Origin: Bathynomus jamesi
Taxonomy: Eukaryota > Arthropoda > Malacostraca > Isopoda > Cirolanidae
Assembly (NCBI GenBank): GCA_023014485.1
Contig: JAJOZX010003205.1
Location: 7,501-71,500, forward strand
DNA: 64,000 nt
Direction of reading: 5' to 3'
In this document: in pieces, positions 9,662-21,117 of the stretch
How the letters are laid out: each line of letters begins with the position of its first letter
Position numbering within the stretch: position 1 is the first letter of the stretch
Notes under the pieces: generated by a model
Database searches by the model: none
What the model saw: the letters and a program-made list of their open reading frames with translations, nothing else
What the model was told of the DNA's origin: nothing
Translations under genes and position numbers: made by a program

Positions 9662-11285
9662 CAAGAATTCCATAGCTTAGACCTTAGAGGATAAACGGCA
9701 GGACTCATGGATAGCTTGGATAATCGGGTTGGTTGATTTTTTAATTCTTTGCATCAGACTGTATTGAGCACGTCTTGTTACCTCCGGGAAGCTCGGGACA
9801 TTGGGGGTCGAAAACATTTGCGAAGCTGAGCATCTCGGGGGTAATTTATGTAAGAGGCTAAAAGACCTGTTGTACAGCAAATTTAGGGTTCTGCCAGAAC
9901 CTTTTTATAATTCACCCAGAGTTACTGTCCGTATATATTACTGCAGATGGTATGAAAAAGAGTGTCTTTAGCTTCATTTGTACAGAACCGAAGGTTCCTT
10001 ATAGTCATATTCGCTTTAGCACAAAGGCTTCGAGATTGTTTTCTTATATCCGAGTCATCACTGAAGGAGCTGGTAATAGTTTGACCCAAATACTTAAACT
10101 CTTGTACTTCCTCAATTACTTCACCTCTCATTTTAAACCTAATGTCAGCTGGCTGATTATAACTTTTAGGATGAAATTGCATAACCTTAGTTTTTTTAAC
10201 ATTAAAAAGAATATCATGTTTCTGCAAATACACTTCGCAGACTTTTAGTAGCCGATTCAGACCTTTAACAGAGGGACTTATTAACACCATATCATCGGCA
10301 TAAACTAAGTTATTTATCCTTGTGTTATCTATACAACATCCCACTGTTGCCTCATTAAGTAAAGCAATTAATCCGTCAATATACACATTAAACAGCATAG
10401 GGGAGAGCAAGGAGCCTTGTCTCACCCCGCAAGAGGAGCTAAAACATTCGGATAGTACATTGTCCCACCTAGCGGTAAAAGATTGGTGGGAATACCAAAA
10501 TTTCTATAAATTTAATATGTACATTCGAACCTTCCTGTCTTCTAGTTTTTTTAAATAAAATATTGTGGTTCACTCTATCATATGCCTTACTTATATCTAG
10601 GAAACAGCTATAAATAGTTGAATTACTGTCAATGTATTTAGATATTGTTTCTTTAAGTACATAGATACACAGGTCAGTTGAGTGGGACCTTTTAAAACCA
10701 AACTGATTAGGAGATGTCCAGAGGAAATCATTTAATCGGAGTAACAAGAGTTTTTCTAGTAGTTTTGAGAAGGAGGAAGCGACAGCAATAGGCCTGTAAT
10801 TATTGCTGGACAGAATGTCTCCATACTTATTTTTGACCAGGGGCAAAATATATACCCTCATGAACTCTGCAGGGATATAGCTATGAACAAGCATGGCTGA
10901 TGAGAGCAATGATGTATGCAGACATACTACGCCATTGGCATATTTTAAGTGCTCATTCGATAGGTCATCTACCCCTGAAGCAGAACCAGTCTTTAACTCA
11001 TAAGTAACTTCAGGCACTGATATCAAAGTATTTTCCCTTGTCCCTCCCACAGGCGTTCCGCTGCAATCTATCTTAAGATTATCCCTACTCACACTGTTAA
11101 TAATGTTAGAGTAGTGGTTTTTCCACAGCTTTGCAATTTCATCCTCCCCCGACACCCCATCGATTGTCGGAGGGAAGACACTTTTGACACCCGTTTGATT
11201 CTTAACAAATTTCCAATTTGTTATTATCGTTATTTATGCGAGCTTCACAGGCTTTTGATGCTCTAATAGACTCTTCTTCCGAAGA
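9662..11285 (-). mobile_element. LINE on minus strand, long but frameshifted
   Basis: One LINE ORF2 relic runs from the (TA)n tract at 11,290 down to about 9,662, with most reverse transcriptase motifs intact. The 5' endonuclease part is absent, so the copy is 5'-truncated. Confidence 0.88.
9677..11215 (-). pseudogene. LINE ORF2 reverse transcriptase and C-terminus
   Basis: The upper part (11,155-10,469) reads SGEDEIAKLWKNHYSNI, YGDILSSNNYRPIAVASSFS, NQFGFKRSHSTDLC and FLDISKAYDRVNHN (motif A). A frameshift near 10,430-10,470 leads into the second part (10,425-9,922): RQGSLLSPMLFNVYIDGL (motif B), NLVYADDMVLISPS (YADD catalytic box), KTKVMQF and VQEFKYLGQTI. A third frame (9,880-9,677) gives CSASQMFSTPNVPSFPEVTR, the usual end of such proteins. 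The frame is also open upstream of the first methionine (KNQTGVKSVFPPTIDGV), so translation began farther 5'. Catalytic aspartates are all present; frame breaks disable it. Function is target-primed reverse transcription. Clade not assigned. Confidence 0.9.
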
Positions 11286-11289
11286 AGAA

Positions 11290-11361
<72 letters not shown>
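11290..11361. repeat. (TA)n microsatellite
   Basis: About 35 TA units, directly adjoining the 5' end of the LINE copy on one side and repeat family T on the other. Confidence 0.95.
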
Positions 11362-11367
<6 letters not shown>

Positions 11368-11374
11368 GATACAA

Positions 11375-11606
11375 CTCAGAATGGTCACCTGAGAAACTTT
11401 TATGTTACACAGACTGCACATGGAACAACGAACTCTTCTGGGAAAATTAAATCATGACCCGGTCATGACCCGTTGCTCACGTTGGGCTTCCATCACGAAA
11501 AAGAAAAATTTTAGTATTTGTCATTTACCATTATTTATTCAGACTATAGTGGATTTAATTTTCCCAGAAGAGTTCCTTGTTCCATGCATGGTCTGTGTGT
11601 AACATT
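11375..11606. repeat. Repeat family T, inverted-repeat copy
   Basis: An arm ACACAGACTGCACATGGAAC plus GAACTCTTCTGGGAAAATTA is repeated in inverted form ending in CATGCATGGTCTGTGTGTAA, around a centre with GACCCGTTGCTCACG. The same arrangement occurs at 20,770-21,015 and partial copies at 33,115 and 49,870. The Tc1-type element at 11,610 is inserted at its edge. Confidence 0.75.
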
Positions 11607-11609
11607 ATA

Positions 11610-13235
11610 TCGGTGTCCCAAAAAAAAATGCCCTGAGATTTGGACATCAATAACTTCAAAAATATGCAGTTCACACCTCCAAAATTTACATAACTTTTAC
11701 CTCAATCTAGCCATCAGAAAAATTTCAGACCTCTACATAAAATACTTTTTCTACAGCTGAGGGAACAATGAAGTATGGTGAAAAAAACGAATATCATAAA
11801 CTGAAAAAATTTTATTATTCACATCTTATCAACAAATATGATCAATATGTCCGCCGTCCTGCTTACAAACTAATCTTAACCTTTTCTTCCACGACATGAT
11901 ACATTTTCTGATTTCTGCTAATGTTATTTTGTCCCATCATTCGAGTATTTTTTCTTTAATTGCATTTCTGTAAACTTTTCTGTTTGGCCTTCATAAATCT
12001 TCTCTGCTAGTGTTCCATATGCAATAATCCATGGGATTGCAATCAAGTGATTGCGGGGGCCAGTCGTTTTTTCCAATGAAGTTGGCTTCATTCTGTTGTA
12101 GATAATCCTGTGTGAACTTGCTAGTATGAGCTGCAGCACCATCTTGTTGGAGTATGAAATCGTTTCCATAATACAGACACCTACAATCAGGCAAAAAATT
12201 ATCCTCTAAGAGATTTACATACGTTTCTGAATTAATTTTTTTATTTTCTGAAATGAAATGAATTTTCGTCTTTCCATTCCACGACACACCTGCTAATACC
12301 ATGATTTTTTTCGGAAAACCAACTTGTCTGGTGGTAAAGTCTCGATGGAGGAATGTCTTTCTTTCGCCGACCATAAACAACATCGTTCTGGGAGTTTCGA
12401 GCAATCTCGATGGTGAAATCTTTTTCATTTTTAAAAACTATTTTTTTAACATCAGTGGACAAAAATCTATCAAGCAATTTTTTACAACGAATTTTTCTTT
12501 TAGCTCTTACATTGCTGTCATGTCTTGAAACACGGATCCTTTTATATGCTTTAAGTCCTACCGTTCTCCGCATTCTTTGTATGGAACTTCGACTGATATC
12601 TAAATTTCTTGCAATTTTCCTCTGAGAGCAGTGTGACCCAGGTCGATCTTCTTGAGATAGACTCATCATTTCGATCATTGCTATATTGTCTTGGTGTAAA
12701 CTGTTTTAGGCCGACCACTTCCATGCTTCCGTGCCGTCGAACCGGTTGCTTTAAGTTTTTTAATTATTCTATTCACAAACGTAACATTACAAGTTATTCC
12801 TGGAAATTCCTTCAAAATTCTTGCCCCAGTTCATCTTTTTTCCAAGAAACACTTTTCAATCACCGCTTTTTCACCTTTAGTTAAAACCATAATTTGAAGG
12901 GTAAATTTAAAAAACAGTATTTAAGATGGGCGTAGCCTATATCATCTGACGTTTTTCAGAGACTAACAGATTATCCATAGGCTAAGGAAACTACTACAAG
13001 TCTTAGAATAGTTGCCAGGTACAGCTATACACATTTAGGATTTAGGATATTCGTTTTTTCACCATACCTCATTGTTCCCTCAGCTGTGGAAAAAGTATTT
13101 TATGTAGAATTCTGAAATTTTCATGATGGCTTAGCAATAGATTGAGGTAAAAGTTTTGTAAATTTTGGAAGTGAACTTAATATTTTTGAAGTTATTGATG
13201 TTCAAATCTCAGGGCATTTTTTTGGGGCCACCCGA
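11610..13235 (-). mobile_element. Tc1/mariner DD37D-type element with long terminal repeats
   Basis: The ends match as inverted repeats of about 150-190 bp, from TCGGTGTCCCAAAA at the left to TTTTTGGGGCCACCCGA at the right, and include CATCAATAACTTCAAAAATA and its complement. TA borders both ends. The transposase is on the minus strand. Confidence 0.88.
11924..12750 (-). pseudogene. DD37D (maT-like) transposase, frameshifted
   Basis: Reading downward from about 12,700: SLSQEDRPGSHCSQRKIARN and LDISRSSIQRMRRTVGLKAY form the helix-turn-helix DNA-binding part. A second frame reads FTTRQVGFPKKIMVLAGVSW and SETYVNLLEDNFLPDC, then FILQQDGAAAHTSKF with the second catalytic aspartate, and NDWPPQSLDCNPMDYCIW with the third. 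There are 37 residues between those two, the DD37D spacing of maT-type elements. At least two frameshifts break the gene, around 12,300 and 12,030. A conserved proline-rich SPDLNP is here SLDCNP. The gene sits centrally between long terminal repeats, as expected. Confidence 0.87.
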
Positions 13236-13239
13236 TATA

Positions 13240-13921
13240 CAGGGTGTCCCAGGAGGAAATGTCAAGAATGCACCATTTGACTCTTTGGGTATTTCTAAGT
13301 AGAAAGTATTGTATCGATATGGGTCTGATTCCCAACCGTTACCGAGATACAGGCCTCTACATTTGGGTAATTAAAACATAATAAAAAGGCGATCTTACTG
13401 TAGATACTATTTAATGACACTTGTGGTTTACAAAAAGTACAAACATACAATACACTATTGCACTTATTGCAGAATGGTTTCAAAGTGACCCCCTCCTTCA
13501 ATGCACGCGGCGAGCCTCCGATCCATCGAGTCTTGCCAAGGAAAACGCGGAAGTTCATTTCTGAGGTTTATGAACGCATCCTGTATACGTGCAACCAACT
13601 GCTCCCTAGTTTCGGGCTTACCCCGCTGATAAACGTTACTCTTCAAGAACCCCCAGACAAAAAAATCTAGCGGAGATAAGTCAGGCGAACGAGGGGGCCA
13701 TGCCACAGGTCCTCCACGTCCAATCCACCTTCCCGGAAACCGTTGATTTAAGTATGTAGTAACCTCCCTCCCTGCCGTAGTGAGGTGGTGCCCAAATGTA
13801 GAGGCCTGTATCTCGGTAACGGTTGGGAATCAGGCACATGTCGGTTATATAATACTTTCTACTTAGAAATACCCAAAGAGTCAAATGGTGCATTCTTGAC
13901 ATTTCCTCATGGGACACCCTG
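13240..13921 (-). mobile_element. Tc1/mariner-type element with ~130-bp terminal repeats
   Basis: Both ends carry CAGGGTGTCCCA and extend inward as a near-perfect inverted repeat through AGAGTCAAATGGTG, TACTTAGAAATACCC and GAGGCCTGTATCTCGG. TA lies outside each end. At 682 bp it is an internally deleted copy that retains the 3' end of the transposase. It abuts the element ending at 13,235, with only TATA between them. Confidence 0.92.
13464..13706 (-). pseudogene. Tc1/mariner transposase C-terminal fragment
   Basis: An 80-codon frame starting at the third catalytic motif: WPPRSPDLSPLDFFVWGFLK, then SNVYQRGKPETREQLVARIQ and an end with EGGGHFETIL. This is the normal C-terminus of this transposase class. 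Translation continues open upstream (PTGPVA-like residues near 13,715), where the terminal repeat takes over, so everything before the third acidic residue was deleted. It cannot be active and would depend on a transposase from elsewhere. Confidence 0.85.
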
Positions 13922-14131
13922 TATACGAGTATTAGGGATGTACCGAATACTAAAATTCACCGAATACCGAATATTTAGTGCAAAACTATTCGGCTGAATA
14001 CCGAATTCCGAATATTAGTTTTATTTGGGTTATTAGGCGTCACTATAAAAAAATGAAACCTTTATAAGTTTGACAGCACATAGAATTAATGTAAATGTGA
14101 GCAAAAGCAGCATGTTTTAGTTACCAAAACT

Positions 14132-15732
14132 TTGCCAGATTTCTATACTCATAAAAAATTTGCAACTGCATTGACGTCTATATTGCAAGAATGGTCAATA
14201 AAGAGCGATCGTGTACATGAAGTTGTGCACGACAATGGCTGTAATATTACTAAAGCTGTTGGCGTTCTCAAAATTACTTCTGTTGCTTGTGCGAATAATA
14301 CTTTAGCACATACAGTTGACGAAGCCCTTCTTAGCCAGAAGTCTGTTTCAGAGATGTGTGCAATTACACGCCCAATCTGTTGCATTTTTTAATTATTCAT
14401 CTTCATCCTTTGACAGACTTAAGGAATTCCAAAAGCAACATAATTTACCCGAAAACAAACTTATAAAAGACGTTATCACCAGTGGTGTAGTGCTAAATAA
14501 AGAAGTGGGGGAACGCATTTTGAAAGTGTTATTCAGATGCGGGGGGGACAATGGCGAGCGCGGCGAGCCCATACAGCTGGGGGTCCGGGGGCACTGTAAG
14601 CCCCCCGGGAAATCTTTTGAAATCTGACCAATTTCAGGGATATTTTGAGGTCATATGCACTGGATATTAGGATATATTCTAAGGTTGAAGATGCAGTATT
14701 TCCAGTGTCATTAGATATACGACAGCCAGTACGATCAATAAAAATAGCTAACAACTGGAATGATTAACTAAAAAAAAGTTAACAACTGGTACGCCGTGGT
14801 GACTGTTTCACCAGATCTTTATAGGCTAGCATTGCCTCAGTCGAAGCTAAAAGAAATGAAGCAGTTAATGATTCTTTCTCATATTTCTTCTAGGGGTGGG
14901 AATTAAAATTTCATGACGTTAGAGATTTGTAAGTTCGGATTTATTTGAAATAGTGAGGGAACGCCGTTCCGTCTACCAAAAAAAGCAAGGGAACGCCGTT
15001 CCCACGCGTTCCCACAGCACTACACCACTGGTTATCACCCAATGGAACTCTACATTCTATATGCTACAACGACTTCTTCGACGAAAAACTGCGGTTGTTG
15101 CATACGCCTTGGACTATGACATACTGTAGCAACCTTCAATAATCATCAGTGGACTCAAATTCAGTGTGTTGTAAAGCTTCTTAGTCGATGTAAAACATTA
15201 ACGAATGACTTTTCCTCTGATTCTTCTTGTCTTCACATGGAGTCTCCCGATGTAACAAGTCTCGTGGTATTTTTGCCTAACATAACTGATGATGCAGATG
15301 TTCACACTATGAAAAACGATTTAATAGAAAATTTACAGAATCGTTTCAGGCAGTGGAAGGCAGACATTACTCGCATGATTTCTCACATTTTAGATTCTCA
15401 TTTCAAATTTGCTTGCATAACAGTGCCTGAGTTTGTAAAAAATGAGATAATCATTATGTCTGCATCACCTAACGCTAGTCCTGCACGTAATATAACCTAT
15501 GGCGTTGAAGCAACTGATTTTGTTTCACGAGAAGACCAAGAACCTTTGAAAAAGAAGCCGAAGGTTAATTTATGGAGTTATTTCGATGAGATTGTGCCTC
15601 CACCTATCAAAAATAGTCAGAAAAGTTATCAAAAAGAATTAGACATCTATTCAAAGGAGCCACGAGTCAGTCACGACACGAACCCTCTTGATTGGGGTCG
15701 CCATAATGGTGAAAGATTCCCGAAACTACTGA
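14132..15732 (+). pseudogene. hAT (BED/ZBED-like) transposase, split by insertion
   Basis: The first segment reads MPDFYTHKKFATALTSILQE, VHEVVHDNGCNITKAVG and ACANNTLAHTVDEALLSQKS, then in another frame FNYSSSSFDRLKEFQKQHNL. These are typical RNase H-like core segments of ZBED-like hAT transposases, with DNGCNI at the second acidic position. Coding stops at the insertion (14,480) and resumes at 15,031 with QWNSTFYMLQRLL. The last segment (15,237-15,732) reads LVVFLPNITDDADVHTMKND and KELDIYSKEPRVSHDTNPLD, then WGRHNGERFPKLLNS, the start of the dimerisation domain, cut by the SINE. The N-terminal BED finger is missing. Several frameshifts exist besides the insertion. Confidence 0.85.
14480..15030. 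mobile_element. hAT-type non-autonomous element with perfect 8-bp target duplication
   Basis: Terminal repeats CAGTGGTGTAGTGCT and AGCACTACACCACTG are exact complements. GTTATCAC lies at 14,472-14,479 and again at 15,031-15,038, an 8-bp duplication typical of hAT. Near the right end are two GGGAACGCCGTTCC palindromes, also seen at 27,062. CAGTGG(T/C)GTAG ends resemble the Tip100/Zaphod group. Confidence 0.92.
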
Positions 15733-15838
15733 ACAGCTGGGTTTTGCTGCGCGCCGCCTGACGTCACCGAGTCTCGATCCCGGGGCCGATGGATTCGTAG
15801 TCAGCGATGCTAACCACTACACCACCGAGGCGCATATA
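15733..15838 (-). mobile_element. tRNA-derived SINE (family A), head only
   Basis: On the minus strand: GGTGTAGTGGTTAGCATC (A-box region) and GATCGAGACTC-type B-box in reverse, with ACTACGAATCCATCGG between, and the linker AGCTGTTC at the end. It matches the first head of the copies at 26,206 and 46,877. It truncates the hAT gene. Confidence 0.8.
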
Positions 15839-15845
15839 TATATAT

Positions 15846-16386
15846 AGGTGAGCCATACATATAGTGTAAAAAACTTAGAATGCACAAATAAGAGCTCCTG
15901 ATACAATTTCTCATTTATCATATGGAAGAAGACCTCAGACCGGATTTTGAGCTAAATCCATTAATATTTAAGGGTGGCGCACGTTTGAAGAAATTTGGGA
16001 GCTATTGAAGAATAGGGACCCCAGCCTTCTTTAGTTAGCTTTATAAGGCTAACTAACGAAAATATCATGACCTAACCTAACCAATCGTCAGGGCGTACAG
16101 TTAACCTAACGATTGGTTAGGTTAGGTCGTGATATTTTCGTTAGTTAGCCTTATAAGTCTAACTAAAGAAGGCTGGGGGTCCCTATTCTTCAATAGCTCC
16201 GAAATTTGCCCCCCCCCCCCCCCAAACTGTATAGTGTATAATGATACTAAGGCTTCGAGTTGCGCCACCTCTAAATATGCACGTTTCGATCCAGTTTTTT
16301 ATTTCCAATGTCATTAGTGGTTGTGGAATATGGACAAATGTCATGAAAAGTATATTTTCCATTTTCATTTTTTTGGACCACCCTAG
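15846..16386 (+). repeat. Dispersed repeat R, copy 2, carrying a MITE
   Basis: Sequence on both sides of 15,998-16,200 matches 9,395-9,625 in opposite orientation (GGATTTTGAGCTAAATCCAT; GCGCCACCTCTAAATATGCA). The right edge GGACCACCCTA looks like a mariner-type end. A long poly-C run lies at 16,209-16,223. Confidence 0.65.
15998..16200. mobile_element. Palindromic MITE P1 (203 bp)
   Basis: Starts GGAGCTATTGAAGAATAGGG and ends with its complement; nearly the whole element is one hairpin. GAAATTTG is found on both sides (15,990-15,997 and 16,201-16,208), a perfect 8-bp target duplication. The inner arms carry ACTAACGAAAATATCATGAC and CTAACCTAACCAATCGTC. The same element, also 203 bp, is at 45,743. 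Confidence 0.93.
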
Positions 16387-16410
16387 TGTCCATATCTTAA
16401 GAGTTATTAA

Positions 16411-16601
16411 GGAGCAAGTGTAGTTTACGTCCCCCTGTGGTGCCTAGTGTAGTTTACGTTCCCTACATTATCCTAGTGTAGTTTACATTCCCCTACATTA
16501 TCTTAGTGTAGTTTGCGTTCCCCAACTTTGTCCACGTATACCTAATTAAATAAAACGTTAAAACTAACGAAAATATTACAACTTAACCTAACCAATCGTC
16601 A

Positions 16602-16677
<76 letters not shown>

Positions 16678-16862
16678 CTGTATATAAATTGACGATTGGT
16701 TAGGTTAAGTCGTAATATTTTCGTTAGTTTTAACGTTTTAGTTGATGGATTCATTTAAAAAATGTCTCCTAAAGATCCTAATGTAGTTTACGTTCCCCAA
16801 CTTTGACCTAGTGTAGTTTGTGTTCCCTTTTGCGTTAGGGTAACGTAAACTACACTTGCTCC
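16411..16862. mobile_element. Palindromic MITE P2 with tandem subrepeats
   Basis: Begins GGAGCAAGTGTAGTTTACGT and ends with the complement. GTTATTAA occurs at 16,403-16,410 and 16,863-16,870, a perfect 8-bp duplication. Its outer arm has about four ~33-bp units of AGTGTAGTTTACGTTCCCC type. Its inner arms carry the same AACTAACGAAAATAT ... CCTAACCAATCGTCAA core as P1 around a (TA)n centre at 16,603-16,672. Confidence 0.92.
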
Positions 16863-16870
16863 GTTATTAA

Positions 16871-17648
16871 TTATATACTATACGAATGTGAAACTATAAA
16901 GCATTCATTATTATATTTAGTACTCATTTACTCTGTTAAAAAGTGTTTTCAAAATAAGCCTATAGGCTATAGGGCATAGATCCTCTCCTGTCCCGGTTTT
17001 TCCAAGCACAAATCTGGACACCCTACCTATATAGGATTACTTATATTTATCCTAATACTGAAGACGAATGGTTACTTTTCCTGTAATGGTAGACGATAGA
17101 CAAACCCAAGTGTCGTCGATACAATATTTGACATTGCTATAATATGTTGAAAACAGTAGTATATACCTAAGTATTCTGAGCAATAATTTGTCAAAGCGAT
17201 ATAAATCTAAAACTTATCTTTCCCTATCGCACTTACACACACACACACACACACACATATATGCATAAATTCCACGTATAATAGGCACAACTGATTTATA
17301 ATGAGACAAATTATCAGGTTTTGAAATGGAAATGCTCTCAAGACACGCCATTTCGGGTCCTCTTCAAAGAAAGAACAAAATTCGAGTTGAAGACGGGAAA
17401 TGAGTTAAAATTACAAGTGTGGCAAAGCTACCCTCAATAATTACATCGAGCTACACCCATACAAGGCTCCGTCCTTTTAGAACAGAAGAAAGGAAGACCC
17501 GATTTTGGCAAATAATTTAATCTGCTTTTTTTGGGGGGAATTCGTGTAAAGAAGTAGCGCATCGTCCCATTTCTATGCCTATTTGTCTGCTTATCTCTAT
17601 TATCTGTTATCTCTGTGTCTATTTATTGTTTCATGCACGTATGCGTGC

Positions 17649-17690
<42 letters not shown>

Positions 17691-18367
17691 ATATATATTC
17701 ATTTGTTCGTTCTCCCTCCTCATCTTGTGCGGAACGTTCTTCTACAAGCGTCGTTCTTTACATTAATTATACTGTGTTGTTGTTTGCAGTTAAAAATAAA
17801 AAATAAAATATATATATATATATATATAATATATATATATATATATCTGACTGCTTGTTTGTGTACATAAAATTACTATACTTATATATAAAGACATACC
17901 GTAAAATGGAATTCTGTCAACATATCTGGTAAATCTGCATACATACTCAGCGATACGAAAGGTGAGACTCTACTATTTATCACAACATGCTTTTAATTGA
18001 TTCCCGCATGCCATTCTTGCATTACGACACTTCAAAACATGCAAAAAAATTATGGTTTTGTAGTCACACTTCTGTTTAGGGAGTCATGCGATATTAAAAG
18101 GGAACAATACACGATCAACCTTCTCTGACTGCTATTCATATAAAATAATGTACGTGGACCTAAAATTTTGGAAAAAAGTCCGCCGATAAATAATATATAT
18201 ATATATTTCTAAAATGGATTATAAATTACTGATTACCAATCATTAAGTTTTGTGTTTTGAAATTTTACGGAGTCTCCATAAATTATCTTCACAAATTCAA
18301 GTGAATTTGAATTGTATTGTAAAGATAAATTATGAACACCCCATATTACTGTCACCAAGGAGAATAA

Positions 18368-18405
<38 letters not shown>

Positions 18406-18860
18406 CAGCCAGAATTTTACCAATTTTTATTTTTTTAGAAATGCTATTTTTCTAGGCGAACTTTTTTACGAAACTGTACCATCTCTATATGGGCATATGA
18501 GCGGAATGATGCTCTTTGTGAAAATTTTTTAAACTTTTTATCCTTCCACTTAACAGAGAGATAATTTAACAGACGGACAGAATTTGCTATAAATGCGTGT
18601 ATTTTGAAAGGTTAGAACTTTGTAAGTTGTCCATATACAGTCAAGCAATAAAAGCATAGAATGATTAATATACTCGTGTGTGTATATATATATTAGATGC
18701 GCTTTAGAAATATTATTTTGATAAACTGCGTCATATGCGAGTAGAATGCACGATGTGACTTGTTTCAGACACGTTGTCATGAACACAAGCGATTAGTGAA
18801 GCCAACATACCTTGAAGGCAATAAATTTTATTGTCACTTCTCATGACTGCAATGAAGGCC
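16871..18860. other. AT-rich DNA with microsatellites, no gene
   Basis: Contains (CA)n at 17,234-17,255, (CT)n at 17,651-17,686, (TA)n at 17,808-17,846 and (AAT)n at 18,369-18,402. Frames here encode only low-complexity peptides. Confidence 0.75.
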
Positions 18861-18867
18861 ATAAAAT

Positions 18868-18902
<35 letters not shown>

Positions 18903-19039
18903 AGAAGACTCCTGTTGCATTCCTAATATTATAAATAACTTTTCAATATTTCTAAATAGTAGCCTTTGGGCTTGCATATTCACTGAAAATTTACCTCCTT
19001 CAAAAGTTTCTGTTGTACGCGCACATATTACTAACTCCT

Positions 19040-19072
<33 letters not shown>

Positions 19073-19463
19073 CACACAAACTTAAAAGAACCGTCTTCAC
19101 CATTTGAAGCATTGTATATACACAAGAGCAACATTTCCCCTAAACCCATAAAAAATACCCCCAATAGAAACCCCCTCATTTTTCTCTTCTGCGAGCATGT
19201 GGTCTAATTAATAACAAAACTCTCATTGACACGAGAAGTACAGAAAGGTTCCTAAATGTGCCGTTTGCATGAGAGGGCGCCGTACGGACCGGGTTTCCAT
19301 ACTTGTTTTAATTCTTTTTGTTTTTTATATTTTTTCAACAAAAGAGTCAGTTGTTTGAAGGTATTGACGTATTGGATCGTGAACGCCACCGACGAAAATA
19401 ACATTAGCTACTTTTTATTATTGGATTCTTCCGTTGATTTACAGACCACACTATGCACACACA

Positions 19464-19497
<34 letters not shown>

Positions 19498-19737
19498 GGA
19501 AACTATACTATACGAAAGAGTAATTTTTTATTAATTCAGAACAGGCAGTTTCTCTAAAGTCTAAAGGGTTATTTCGCTTTCCTCTCCCTTCGCTATTTTC
19601 AGTCCTTCTCTAGCTTTTAGCTGAGGAGGAACACGACATTTCATCGAAAGCGTCTTAGTTTGTTATTTTTAAGAAAATATCATTTGTCCGTAAACAGCTC
19701 TTAATTATTCCTTTTATATAAGCATATATAATAGTCC

Positions 19738-19828
<91 letters not shown>

Positions 19829-20261
19829 CTGCTTTACATAATATTTAGCTTTCAAAGACAAATTTATACCTTTATACTATCGGCGTTTCCAAGCCATAAA
19901 ATACCCAAGGAAGGGCAGCTTGCCTGCATACCCTAATTCATTGTTTTAGAGCTCATACCCAGGTATATATTATACTTTTGCCCTACATCTGCGACATCAT
20001 AATAGTAGCTTAAATTAACGATACTACCAAATATATATTAATAATTTATAAATTATAGACACGAACGAAAGTATTCGACGGAATTATTATTAATAACATT
20101 AATAACGAAACAACGTTCGAAGCCCAGAGGCGGAAGACTTCTAGAGAAGGAAGGTGTGTTTTGCAGCCATTTCCTGATTCCATAATTATTAATTATTGTA
20201 CCTCACCTCTGACAGTTGCTTACTGACAGGTTTACGCGGAAGTATTTCAGACGACTGCCCT

Positions 20262-20296
<35 letters not shown>

Positions 20297-20440
20297 TATA
20301 TATAATATATATATTCTCAGTTGTAGTATATGTATATACACAGTGATTATACACACACACAGTGGCATTCACATCCTACTCCATCAATAATGGCTAAAAG
20401 TATTGAAAAACAGAGGAATAATGGTTGGAGATATAGGCCC

Positions 20441-20501
<61 letters not shown>

Positions 20502-20765
20502 AAAGAGGAAAAAATCTCAAACTGATTTATTTATAAATACATTTCTTTTGCGTGGGTTTTTTTTTACACTATTTATTTTCATTATACTCACGCGAGCCTC
20601 CCATTAGCATAATATTTAGGCTGTTTTAAGCTGTTACAAAGACTTGTTCACATCTATCAACAATATTAAAATGGAAAACAATGATAGATACAAATGACTA
20701 AATGCAATACAAATGGACCTTACATGTCACAACTAGGATATCTGTTTGTGTGTGTATATATATAT
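18861..20765. repeat. Microsatellite-dense stretch
   Basis: (GT)n 18,878-18,902; (CA)n 19,039-19,078; (CT)n 19,467-19,494; (TA)n(TG)n 19,738-19,826; imperfect (TA)n 20,262-20,312; (TA)n 20,443-20,499. Between them I see no gene. Confidence 0.85.
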
Positions 20766-20769
20766 ATAT

Positions 20770-21015
20770 ATGGGAATGAACTCAGAATGGTCCCCTGAGT
20801 TTTTTATGATACACACAGACCGTGCATGGAACAAGGAACTCTTCTGGGATAATTAAATCCACTATAGTCCAAATAAGTAATGGTAAATGACAAATACCAT
20901 AGTTTTTCTTTTTCATGATGCTAGCCCGACGTGGGCAACGGGTCACTCGCAAAGACTATAGTGGATTTAATTATCTCAGAAGAGTTCCTTGTTCCATGCA
21001 CGGTCTGTGTGTATC
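20770..21015. repeat. Repeat family T, most complete copy
   Basis: The left arm starts after a TA run with GGGAATGAACTCAGAATGG and includes the hairpin CTCAG...CTGAG, then CACACAGACCGTGCATGGAA. The right arm (20,962-21,015) repeats ACTATAGTGGATTTAATTAT and the complement of the GTGCATGGAACAAGG segment. The centre includes CCCGACGTGGGCAACGGGTC. Both outer ends run into TA repeats. Confidence 0.75.
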
Positions 21016-21078
21016 ATATATATATATATATGGGATCGAACACAGGTCGTTCCTGAACACTTGTTCAAACCCAAACAA

Positions 21079-21117
<39 letters not shown>

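Larger units (their letters stand above)
13933..15732 (+). mobile_element. hAT transposon remnant, interrupted twice
   Basis: It begins with TAGGGATGTACCGAATAC, a hAT-type end, followed by repeated CCGAATA motifs. Transposase coding sequence follows on the plus strand. A 551-bp element is inserted at 14,480 and a tRNA-derived SINE ends it at 15,733. Confidence 0.85.

Noticed and set aside
19655..19861. ORFs full of YIYIYI, THTHTH, SLSLSL and RERERE
   Set aside because: They translate (TA)n, (CA)n, (CT)n and (GA)n microsatellites; open only because the repeats lack stops. The same applies at many places in the window.
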